From: Solimonas sp040754295
GTDB lineage: Bacteria > Pseudomonadota > Gammaproteobacteria > Nevskiales > Nevskiaceae
Assembly (NCBI GenBank): GCA_040754295.1
Contig: JBFMCQ010000004.1
Span: 1-64,000 of the forward strand
Length of the DNA stretch: 64,000 nt
Direction of reading: 5' to 3'
Shown: positions 17,910 through 25,174 of the stretch, piece after piece
Position numbering within the stretch: position 1 is the first letter of the stretch
Layout: every line of letters begins with the position of its first letter
Position numbers and translations under genes: made by a program
Notes under the pieces: model-generated
Databases searched by the model: none
What the model saw: only the letters and a program-made list of their open reading frames with translations
Told to the model about the DNA's origin: nothing

Positions 17910-18305
17910 ATGGACAAAGTCACGCATACCGGCGGCTGCCACTGCGGGCGCGTGCGCTTCGAGGTGCGTGCGCCGGCGCAGCCGCGCGTGCAGCGCTGCA
18001 ACTGCTCGATCTGCCGCATGACCGGCTTCGAGCACCTGATCGTCCCGGCCGCGGATTTCAGCCTGCTCGCCGGCGCCGATGTGCTGACGACCTACAGCTT
18101 CAACACCGGCGTCGCCCGACATCTGTTCTGCCGCGTCTGCGGCATCAAGTCGTTCTACGTGCCGCGCTCCAATCCCGACGGCTACTCCGTGAATCTGCGC
18201 TGCCTCGATCCCGGGACGATCCGCGACGTCGACTACGAGGACTTCGACGGCCGCAACTGGGAGCAGCACGGCCACACGCTCGCGCAGCTGTCGCGGAGCG
18301 GCTGA
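17910..18305 (+). CDS. GFA/CENP-V family zinc protein
   Basis: A 131-residue Mss4-like zinc-binding protein of the family often annotated as glutathione-dependent formaldehyde-activating. Zinc ligands are visible as HTGGCHCG (Cys10, Cys12), RCNCSIC (Cys30, 32, 35) and LFCRVCG. Most members have no proven activity. The start ATG gives MDKVTHTGG. Its stop overlaps the next gene (TGATG), so the two form a small operon. Confidence 0.9.
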   Translation: MDKVTHTGGCHCGRVRFEVRAPAQPRVQRCNCSICRMTGFEHLIVPAADFSLLAGADVLTTYSFNTGVARHLFCRVCGIKSFYVPRSNPDGYSVNLRCLDPGTIRDVDYEDFDGRNWEQHGHTLAQLSRSG

Positions 18306-18697
18306 TGCGCAGCTGGTATCCGATCATCACGACGGCGGCGCTGCGCGAGTGCGCCGAGTTCTACCGGCGCGCGTTCGACGCCCGCGTGCTGTTCCGCAGC
18401 AAGTGGTATCTGCATCTGAGCGTCTCCGGCATGGAGATCGGATTTCTGCGGCCGAATCCGCCCGTGCGCCTGCCGGTCTTCGAGCACACGACCCAGACCC
18501 GCGGACTGTGCCTGGCGATCGAGGTGCCGGACGTGCCGGCGGTGTTCGAGGACATGCGGCGGCGCGAGATTCCGCCGCTCGGTTCGCTGACGCGCTATCC
18601 CAACGGCGAGTGCGCATTCACGCTGGTCGACCCGGCCGGCACCGTGCTCAACGTCGTCGAGCGGCGCCCGGGCGGCGTCGAAGTCACGGAGATCTGA
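18305..18697 (+). CDS. Glyoxalase/VOC-fold protein
   Basis: A 130-residue protein with the vicinal-oxygen-chelate fold: a paired beta-alpha-beta arrangement, WYPIITTAALRECAEFYRRAF at the start and FTLVDPAGTVLNVVE at the end, as in the bleomycin-resistance/glyoxalase superfamily. Metal ligands are not clearly those of glyoxalase I, so the substrate is unknown. Translationally coupled to the GFA-family gene. Confidence 0.85.
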   Translation: MRSWYPIITTAALRECAEFYRRAFDARVLFRSKWYLHLSVSGMEIGFLRPNPPVRLPVFEHTTQTRGLCLAIEVPDVPAVFEDMRRREIPPLGSLTRYPNGECAFTLVDPAGTVLNVVERRPGGVEVTEI

Positions 18698-18737
18698 GCA
18701 CGCGGCAGCGATGCCCGCGCTTTGTGTTTTGCCGGGA

Positions 18738-18797
18738 CGCATGCTAGAAACGGCCGCAAACGAGGCCCCCGGCGGGCCCAAGGGGTAGGCTCATGCG
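18738..18797 (+). promoter_or_regulatory. Foldable leader upstream of the actin-like gene
   Basis: The outer arms CGCATG (18738-18743) and CATGCG (18792-18797) are perfectly complementary. Between them GGCC repeats around GCAAACGA, and CCCC/GGGG tracts can pair, giving a compact multi-helix fold that ends 18 bases before the GTG. It could be a cis-acting RNA. It does not match a riboswitch class I know, and high GC alone can create such pairings. Confidence 0.35.
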
Positions 18798-18815
18798 GCT
18801 TTCAGGGAGAACACC

Positions 18816-19829
18816 GTGAAGGTGCTCGGCGCGGATATCGGCTTCGGTTACACCAAGGCCACCGACGGCAAGCAGTACCAGATCTTCAAATCGGTCGTTG
18901 GCGAGGCCAACGAGGCGCAGTTCGGCGAAAGCCTGCTGCCCGGCGTGCCGCAGTACCCGCGCCATATCAGCATCGGCAACCAGTCGTTCTTCGTCGGCGA
19001 GCTGGCCGAGCAGCAGTCGCGCGGGCGCGGCTTCACGCTGGACCAGAACCAGTTCCTCGCGCAGTACGCCAAGACGCTGGCGCTGACCGCGCTCGCGCCG
19101 TTCGTCGCCAGCGGCGACCCGGTGCGCCTGGTCACCGGGCTGCCGATCAGCTTCTTCCGCAAGTACAAGGACCCGCTCGCCGCACTGCTGCAGGCGCGCC
19201 ACACGATCACCCTGGTCAAGCCCGGCACCAGCGAGCGCGAGGAGAAGGTCGTCAACGTCGAGCGGGTGCGCGTGATCCCGCAGCCGTTCGGCTCGATGTT
19301 CAACCTGATGCTCAGCGACATCGGCAAGCCGGCGAGCCAGCGCTTCATCAACGAGAAGATCGGCATCATCGACGTCGGCTTCCGCACCTCGGACTACACG
19401 ATCAGCGACAAGACGCGCTATTCGGAGCGCGGCTCGCAGTCGTCGGATTCCGGCATCGCCGTCGCCTACAACGCGATCGCCAACGTGCTGCAGGAGAAGA
19501 GCGGCGTCAGCGTCGAGCTGTACCGGCTCTACGACGGCGTCTCCAAGGGCACGATCAAAATCAAGGGCAAGCGCTACGACCTCACCGGCATCGTGCAGCA
19601 ATCGTTCCAGCAGCTCGCCACGCGCATCGCGCAGGAAGTGAACCGGCTGTGGGCCGACGACTGGGACCTCGACGCGATCGTCATCACCGGCGGCGGCGGC
19701 GCCTCACTGGCGCCGCATCTGATCCCGCTGCTCGAAGGCGAGGTGCTGCCGATGCCGGCCGACCAGGATGCGCGGCTCAACAACGTCTACGGGTACTGGA
19801 AGTACGGATTGCACCTGTGGGGGGCTTGA
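18816..19829 (+). CDS. ParM/StbA-like actin-fold ATPase
   Basis: A 337-residue prokaryotic actin. It has the phosphate-1 motif ADIGFGYTKA (6-15), phosphate-2 IIDVGFRTSDYT near 187-198 and the adenosine motif VITGGGGASL near 289-298, so nucleotide binding should be intact. It is closest in type to plasmid segregation actins (ParM, Alp) and archaeal Ta0583-like proteins rather than MreB. The start is GTG with CAGGGAGA upstream. No ParR-like adaptor or centromere repeats lie next to it, so plasmid-style partitioning is not supported by context. Confidence 0.88.
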   Translation: MKVLGADIGFGYTKATDGKQYQIFKSVVGEANEAQFGESLLPGVPQYPRHISIGNQSFFVGELAEQQSRGRGFTLDQNQFLAQYAKTLALTALAPFVASGDPVRLVTGLPISFFRKYKDPLAALLQARHTITLVKPGTSEREEKVVNVERVRVIPQPFGSMFNLMLSDIGKPASQRFINEKIGIIDVGFRTSDYTISDKTRYSERGSQSSDSGIAVAYNAIANVLQEKSGVSVELYRLYDGVSKGTIKIKGKRYDLTGIVQQSFQQLATRIAQEVNRLWADDWDLDAIVITGGGGASLAPHLIPLLEGEVLPMPADQDARLNNVYGYWKYGLHLWGA

Positions 19830-19851
19830 GCCGCTGCGGCGCGTGCGCTTT

Positions 19852-19926
19852 GCAGGTCGGGCTTCAGCCAGGCTTCAGCCCGACATGCGGAAGGCGTCGT
19901 CGGGCTTAAAGCCCGCCCGACCCTGC
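19852..19926. repeat. Nested palindromic repeat after the actin-like gene
   Basis: The outer arms GCAGGTCGGGC and GCCCGACCCTGC pair with one bulged base. Inside, GGCTTCAGCCCGAC (19871-19884) faces GTCGGGCTTAAAGCC (19899-19913). It probably folds as a long hairpin and may end transcription from both sides. TCGGGCTTCAGCC-type elements recur in many GC-rich gammaproteobacteria. Confidence 0.65.
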
Positions 19927-19970
19927 GAATAGGGCTCACCGCGACGCCGAGCCTCGTCAGGCCGCCTGCT

Positions 19971-21395
19971 TCACCGCCGCTTGCGTGCCGCCTTCTTCAC
20001 CTTCGCCGGCTCGGACAGTCCGAGCCGCTGCGCCAGCTCGTCGAGCGCCTCGCCGGTATAGACCGCCAGCCGCTGCATGCTCGGCAGCGCGTCACGGCAG
20101 CCGGTGTAGCCGATGTTGAACTGGCCGTCGTAGCTGACCGAGGTGATGTTCAGCGCCTGGCCGTGCGAGAGCAGCGACACCGGGTAGATCTGCTCCATCC
20201 GCGCGCCGTTGAAATACAGCGCATGCCTGGGGCCGGGCACGTTCGAGATCGTCACGTTGAACATCGGCCGCAGCTTGCCGCCGAGGCCGGCGAGCAGCTG
20301 CAGCATGAACGGCGCCATGAAGATCATCGTATAGCTGTCGATGCCGGCTTTCGGCAGCGCCTGAAGGTGGTCCTTCGCGACCTGCGTCGAGCGGTGGATC
20401 GCGTGCAGGCGCTCGATCGGATCGTCGATGTCGGTGTTGAGGCTGGCGATGATGAAACTGATGGCGTTGCCGGCGTTCTCATCGTCGGCCGGACGCACGG
20501 ACACGGGTACGCCGGCGGTCAGCGGCTTGGACGGCAGCGCGTCGATCTCGAGCAGGTAGCGGCGCAGCGCCGCCGCGCACAGCCCGAGAAAGACGTCGTT
20601 GACCGTCACGTCGGCGGCTTTCGCCACGGCACGTACCCGCTCCAGCGCATAGTGCTGCGTGGCGAAACGGCGCTGTGCCGACACGCGGGCGTTGAGGATC
20701 GAGCGCGGTCCCGCGAACGGCAGCGCCTCCTGCGGATCGTGATGCTGCACCGATTCGCGCACGACATGGCCGAGCGCCTTCGCCACGGCCGGCGCGATCT
20801 CGATCTGCGAGCGCGCTGCCTGCAGCATCTTGCGCAGCTGCGCGTCCAAGCCGCGGCCGCCGCCCGCTTCGCGCGCACCGCAACCGACCGCCCACGGCGG
20901 CGGCAGAAAACGCGCCTGCGGGTCCGGAGACAGCATGCGCTGCAGCATACGCATGCCGCCGACGCCATCGACCAGCGAGTGGTGCACCTTCATGTATAGC
21001 GCAAAACGATTGCCCTCCAGCCCCTCGACCACGTGGCATTCCCACAACGGCCGGTTGAAGTCCATCGGATGCGAATGCAGCCGCGAAATCAGCACGCCCA
21101 GCTCGCGCTCGCCGCCCGGCTTGGGCAGTGCCGAGTGCCGCAGGTGGTAGTCCAGGTCGATGCACCGGTCCTCGACCCAGGATGGCATCACCGTCTTCAT
21201 CTTCGGCGACCGCAGCTTGAGGTTGAACGGCGGCGCGAACTCCTCGACCGAGCGCAGATGGGTGAACAGCGACTGCAGGAAATACTCCGGCGCGTCCTCG
21301 GGCAGCGAGAACACCGCGAGGCAGGCGACCTGCATCGGCGTGTCCACCGTGTCGACGTAGAGCCAGGCGGCATCCAGCGGCTTGAGACGCTTCAT
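19971..21395 (-). CDS. Wax ester synthase/diacylglycerol acyltransferase (WS/DGAT)
   Basis: A 474-residue acyltransferase that esterifies fatty alcohols or diacylglycerol with acyl-CoA, giving storage wax or triacylglycerol. The active-site motif HHxxxDG is present as HHSLVDG (138-144). NVPGPRHALYFNGARM and YDGQFNIGYTGC near the C-terminus are family motifs. The start is the ATG giving MKRLKPLDAAW, preceded by GGAGGAG. The C-terminus is Lys/Arg-rich. It stands alone, with a large palindrome about 35-70 bases upstream. Confidence 0.95.
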   Translation of the reverse strand: MKRLKPLDAAWLYVDTVDTPMQVACLAVFSLPEDAPEYFLQSLFTHLRSVEEFAPPFNLKLRSPKMKTVMPSWVEDRCIDLDYHLRHSALPKPGGERELGVLISRLHSHPMDFNRPLWECHVVEGLEGNRFALYMKVHHSLVDGVGGMRMLQRMLSPDPQARFLPPPWAVGCGAREAGGGRGLDAQLRKMLQAARSQIEIAPAVAKALGHVVRESVQHHDPQEALPFAGPRSILNARVSAQRRFATQHYALERVRAVAKAADVTVNDVFLGLCAAALRRYLLEIDALPSKPLTAGVPVSVRPADDENAGNAISFIIASLNTDIDDPIERLHAIHRSTQVAKDHLQALPKAGIDSYTMIFMAPFMLQLLAGLGGKLRPMFNVTISNVPGPRHALYFNGARMEQIYPVSLLSHGQALNITSVSYDGQFNIGYTGCRDALPSMQRLAVYTGEALDELAQRLGLSEPAKVKKAARKRR

Positions 21396-21427
21396 CGCTC
21401 CTCCTGATTGTTCTTGAAGCGGCAATG

Positions 21428-21463
21428 CTGTGGTCTGATCACTGGAAACGCATCAGACCACAG
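21428..21463 (-). promoter_or_regulatory. Perfect 12-base inverted repeat upstream of WS/DGAT
   Basis: CTGTGGTCTGAT and ATCAGACCACAG are exact complements separated by 12 bases. The half-sites TGGTCTGAT/ATCAGACCA resemble GntR-family (FadR/VanR-like) operators but are set further apart than usual. It may be an operator or an RNA hairpin in the leader of the acyltransferase gene. Both readings are inference. Confidence 0.5.
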
Positions 21464-21665
21464 CCGAGCACTCCGAACAATGACCCGCATCCGAAAATCC
21501 GTGACGGTCGGCACGCGCATCTCGCGCGCGTCGGCTTCACGCCGGCCGGTATCGTCTGAGATTCCTGGGCGCGCCCACGCGCCAGCTCGGCAGAGGTCAG
21601 GGCATGCTGGGCTGCGCCCCGGCGCTTCCAGGAGGAGCGGCTCGCGCCAAGCGGCTGCAGCTCGT

Positions 21666-22478
21666 GTGACGACACCGAGGGAACACGCCGCCGACGCAAG
21701 CGCAGCGCCGGCGCTCCCGCTGGAGCGCCTGCTGCGGCACGACCGCAGGCTCGTGCTGCTGGGGCTCGGCGGCGCGGCGCTGCTGAGCTGACTCTACCTC
21801 GTCCCCGCCGCGCTCGACATGTACGGCGAGATGGACGGGCTGTCGGCCTGGATGATGGCCGCGACCTGGGATCTGCGCTACCTCGCGCTGATGTTCGGCA
21901 TGTGGTCGGTGATGATGGTCGGGATGATGCTGCCGAGCGCCGCACCCGCGATCCTGCTCTACGGTCGCGTCGTGCAGGCACGCGCCGCAGAATCGCCGGT
22001 CGCCCGCGTCTACGCCTTCGCCGGCGGCTACCTGCTGGCCTGGACCGGGTTCAGCCTCGTCGCCACGCTCGTACAGTGGGCCCTGTCGCGCGCCGCACTG
22101 ATCTCGCCGATGATGGAAAGCCGCAGCGCCGCACTCGGCGGCACGCTGCTGATCGTCGCCGGCGTCTACCAGTGGACCGCGTTCAAGCGGAGCTGCCTGA
22201 CGCAGTGCCGCTCGCCGATGGGCTTTCTCTCGCGACACTGGCGTCCCGGCGTCGGCGGCGCGCTGCGCATGGGCCTCGCGCACGGCTTGTACTGCCTCGG
22301 CTGCTGCTGGGCGCTGATGGGCCTGCTGTTCGTCGGCGGCGTCATGAACCTGTGGTGCATCGCCGGCATCACGCTGTTCGTGCTGCTGGAAAAGCTCGCG
22401 CCCTACGGCATGCAGGGCGGACGGCTCAGCGGCGTGCTGCTGGTCGGCGCGGGAACGTGGGTGCTGATCGGCGGCTGA
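21666..22478 (+). pseudogene. DUF2182 membrane protein interrupted by an in-frame TGA
   Basis: The downstream frame (ATG 21819 to 22478, 219 residues) is a DUF2182 multi-spanning membrane protein with conserved MMVGMMLPSAAPAILLY and a Cys/Met-rich core (GLYCLGCCWALMGLLF), suggesting metal handling. The same frame continues upstream to a GTG at 21666 and encodes the usual N-terminal segment LERLLRHDRRLVLLGLGG. It is broken only by TGA at 21789-21791, where relatives normally carry an aromatic residue in the first membrane helix (TGG to TGA is one base). This is either a true nonsense mutation or a sequencing error. A shortened product from 21819 would lack the first helix. Confidence 0.75.
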
Positions 22479-22488
22479 ATTGTAAATG

Positions 22489-22508
22489 GGCTCCACGCGA
22501 TGGGAGCC
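22489..22508. terminator. Weak hairpin between converging genes
   Basis: GGCTCC and GGGAGCC pair around ACGCGAT. It lies between the stops of the DUF2182 gene and the lipoprotein gene, so it may terminate both. There is no clear T run. Confidence 0.35.
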
Positions 22509-22517
22509 GAGCCAGCG

Positions 22518-22928
22518 TCAGAAGCCCGTCGGCTGCGGAATTTTGAGGATCGAGCGAACGCGCGAGGGCTGCAGGATCTGACAGCTGCTGCCGCGCCAGC
22601 GCGCCACCTCGATGAGCCGCGTCTTGGGATTCACGACGAAGTAGGTCTCGCAGCGGCGGCTCGTCGACATCGCGTAGGCGACGTCGAGCGATTCGTCCGA
22701 GGAATCCGCCGGGCGCCCCAGCTTCTGGTTGTAGACGTGGTACTCCTTGCCGTCCGGCGCGGCAACCTTCTTCGCCGGCGGACCCCAGGACTGCCACAGC
22801 GCGGCGATGTCTTTGCCGACCCAGGTTTGGATGACGCGCGTGTGATATGCCTCGCTGTACGGAATCGACACGCAGCCGGCCAGCAGCGCGCCGGCGAGCA
22901 CAAGGGCACAACCGCAACGGATCTTCAT
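22518..22928 (-). CDS. Small outer-envelope lipoprotein, unknown function
   Basis: A 136-residue predicted lipoprotein. Its signal peptide ends in lipobox LAGC (Cys19) followed by VSIPYSEAYHT. The mature part has WVGKDIAALWQSWGPP and EYHVYNQKLGRP, a pattern of small BamE/SmpA-like or uncharacterised lipoproteins in which a short motif near the start reads as a 'gate' sequence. Three cysteines occur in the C-terminal half. No role is assigned. Confidence 0.75.
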   Translation of the reverse strand: MKIRCGCALVLAGALLAGCVSIPYSEAYHTRVIQTWVGKDIAALWQSWGPPAKKVAAPDGKEYHVYNQKLGRPADSSDESLDVAYAMSTSRRCETYFVVNPKTRLIEVARWRGSSCQILQPSRVRSILKIPQPTGF

Positions 22929-22967
22929 GATGCTCGGGCTCCCCCAGATGGCTGGTTTTCACTCACT

Positions 22968-25061
22968 CTAGCAGGCTGCGGTGTCCGCACGGCGAGACGC
23001 GGTTCGCATCCCGCGCAGCGCGAGCGCGGCGGCTGCCCAGAGCACGGTGAGCAGCGTGAGCGCGCCGCCGCCCGAGCGCTGCGGTGCCGGCGCGAGCGGC
23101 TCGGCCTCACCGGAGAAGTAGCGATCGGCCGCGTTGAACGCGTCGACGCCGACTTCGATGCCGATCCTGCGCCCCGGAATGTCGTCGACCGGCGGATGGA
23201 TGCCGCCCCAGATGCGCGAGAGGCTGGTCTGGTCCGCGGCATCGCGATAGGTCGCCCACTGCAGCGTGACGTCGACGCTCGGGCCGTCCTCGAAAACGAG
23301 ATACTCGCGCGCCGTCGCCTTGAACTCGCCAAGCCCGCCGGGGAAGTACGCATCGCCGGTCAGCCGCGTGAGCACTTCGGCGGCCGCGCGCGAGAACGTC
23401 GAATGCCCGGAGACGTAACCGGCGAACGGCGGCGTGACGAAGGTCGGCCGCTGGTACGGCCACCAGTCGTCGGCGAGGATCCAGCCGACGCCGGCAGTGT
23501 CGGTCTGCGGATTGGAAACGTAATCCGGTCCGCGCCAGGCCTTGAGCTTGAGCTTGCCGACGTGCTCGCCGCTCGCGCCGGCGAGCGGATCGTCCGCGCT
23601 CACGCGCTCGACCTCGCCGTCGATCAGCGGCAGGCCGTAGACGTTGTAATCGGGCGCCTGCGGCTCGCTGCTCTGCCCGAGCGAGGCCATGTAGCGGATC
23701 GCCGAGATCGGGCGCACGTAGTCGTACCAGCCCTTGATGCCCCAGGCGCTGATCGCCGCGTCGTGCACCGCGCCGCCGAGCGCGAAATAGGCCTTGACGT
23801 CCCACTCCAGCGGATCGAGCACCGGGCCGCTGCCGCGATAGCGCCGCTCGAAGGCCGGATGATCGCTGACCGCGTCGTTGAGCACGGCAAACCAGTGCCC
23901 CGGCGGCGTTTCCGAAGCGGGGCCATCGGCCCAGAACTCGGCGAGCACGCGCGTGTAGTCCCCGCGCGGCACGATCTGCGGCGCATACGGCTGACCGGTG
24001 TACGGATTCACCGCGTGTCCGCGGTCGGTCACGCTGCAGCCGTCGCCCAGCGACTCGTAGAACGCCACCATCTCGGGCAGCGTCGCCGGCAGCGCATCGG
24101 TGTTGCCGATCGACGCCGGCGAAATGTCGCAGCTGAGGCCGTCCGCCGGATCGAGATGCCCGGACCAGCGCGCGACCAGCGCGTGCGCCCATTGGTAATA
24201 CTCCGGCGTCGACGCCGGCCCGACGAGCAGCGGCGGCGCGCCCGGATCGTGATAGACGCGGTACTCGACGCCATCGCGTTCGTACAGCGTGAGATCGTCC
24301 GCGCCGAGCGCGAACGGCACGACGCGGCCCCACTCGGCACCGAGAAACGGCGGCGTCGACGTCTGGTTGCCGGCCTGGTCGATGAAGATCGCCAGCTGCA
24401 GCGGCTGCCAGCGGTTGGGATCGGCCATGCCCGGCGTGCCGGACTCGGCGGGATTCAGCGGCGCATTTGCCGGCTGGTACGACTGGTTGAGGTAGCCGCC
24501 CGATTCGTTGGCCCCGTCCTGCAAACCGAAGTCGATGACGCAGCGCGCCATGTAGTTGCCGAGTGCGGCAGGATCGCCGGCGGCGACGTCGGTGGAGGTG
24601 AACGCCGTGTCGTAGCCGAGCGCAGCCATCAGCGCGTCGAAACGCGGCTGCGGCTGGCCCGGTGACTCGGCGAAGCGCTGCGAGAGGATGCGGTACATCG
24701 CGTAGCTGATCGCGGCTGCACGTGCGCCGGCCCGGTCCTCGACGCTGCGAAAGCGCGCCTGATCCTCGGCGTAGAACGGGCAGGCATAGCCGCCGACGCC
24801 GTGCCCGAGCAGGAAGCTGTGCGCCGTATCGTCGAACACGGCCCACAAGTCGTACATCGCGAGCGAGGTGTGGAAGAGATTGCGCGCGTGCACCGTCGGC
24901 CGCGCGAAGTCGCTGCGGATCGCGGCAAGCAGCGCTTCGTTCCAGTTGCGTGCAATCGACTTTGCCGGATCGTAGACGGGATCCTGCGCAAACGCCGGCA
25001 CGCCACAGACGGCAGCCAGCAGCGCGACGCCCGAGAACCGGCCCATACGCTCGTGCCCCAT
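22968..25061 (-). CDS. Exported vanadium-dependent haloperoxidase-like protein with GlyGly-CTERM-like tail
   Basis: A 697-residue protein. The signal peptide (about 1-21) ends AFA before QDPVYDP. The acid-phosphatase/vanadium-haloperoxidase core is C-terminal: LKAWRGPDYV, then PPFAGYVSGHSTFSRAAAEV, which holds the vanadate/phosphate-binding Ser-Gly-His. A second histidine is expected near GGIHPPVDD. The tail has QRSGGG, a hydrophobic segment and an Arg-containing end, the layout of GlyGly-CTERM sorting signals. The family oxidises halides with peroxide or acts as a phosphatase; which applies here is unclear. The start ATG gives MGHERMGR. It is divergent from the amidohydrolase gene. Confidence 0.88.
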   Translation of the reverse strand: MGHERMGRFSGVALLAAVCGVPAFAQDPVYDPAKSIARNWNEALLAAIRSDFARPTVHARNLFHTSLAMYDLWAVFDDTAHSFLLGHGVGGYACPFYAEDQARFRSVEDRAGARAAAISYAMYRILSQRFAESPGQPQPRFDALMAALGYDTAFTSTDVAAGDPAALGNYMARCVIDFGLQDGANESGGYLNQSYQPANAPLNPAESGTPGMADPNRWQPLQLAIFIDQAGNQTSTPPFLGAEWGRVVPFALGADDLTLYERDGVEYRVYHDPGAPPLLVGPASTPEYYQWAHALVARWSGHLDPADGLSCDISPASIGNTDALPATLPEMVAFYESLGDGCSVTDRGHAVNPYTGQPYAPQIVPRGDYTRVLAEFWADGPASETPPGHWFAVLNDAVSDHPAFERRYRGSGPVLDPLEWDVKAYFALGGAVHDAAISAWGIKGWYDYVRPISAIRYMASLGQSSEPQAPDYNVYGLPLIDGEVERVSADDPLAGASGEHVGKLKLKAWRGPDYVSNPQTDTAGVGWILADDWWPYQRPTFVTPPFAGYVSGHSTFSRAAAEVLTRLTGDAYFPGGLGEFKATAREYLVFEDGPSVDVTLQWATYRDAADQTSLSRIWGGIHPPVDDIPGRRIGIEVGVDAFNAADRYFSGEAEPLAPAPQRSGGGALTLLTVLWAAAALALRGMRTASRRADTAAC

Positions 25062-25174
25062 GTACGATCTCCCTGCGTTCGCCGGCACTCTCGGACGCGG
25101 CGCCGCAGGCGTCAACCGGGAACTTTGGCGCAGCGCACACTTCGAACTGCAGTACTTGCCGCAGGAGACCATCG

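Noticed and set aside
18738..18797. The leader as a c-di-GMP, guanidine, fluoride or glycine riboswitch
   Set aside because: The conserved core nucleotides of these classes are not present in order; only the pairing pattern is supported.
21789..21791. The in-frame TGA as a selenocysteine codon
   Set aside because: No SECIS-like hairpin is evident immediately downstream, and the position is in a membrane helix where relatives have no catalytic Cys.
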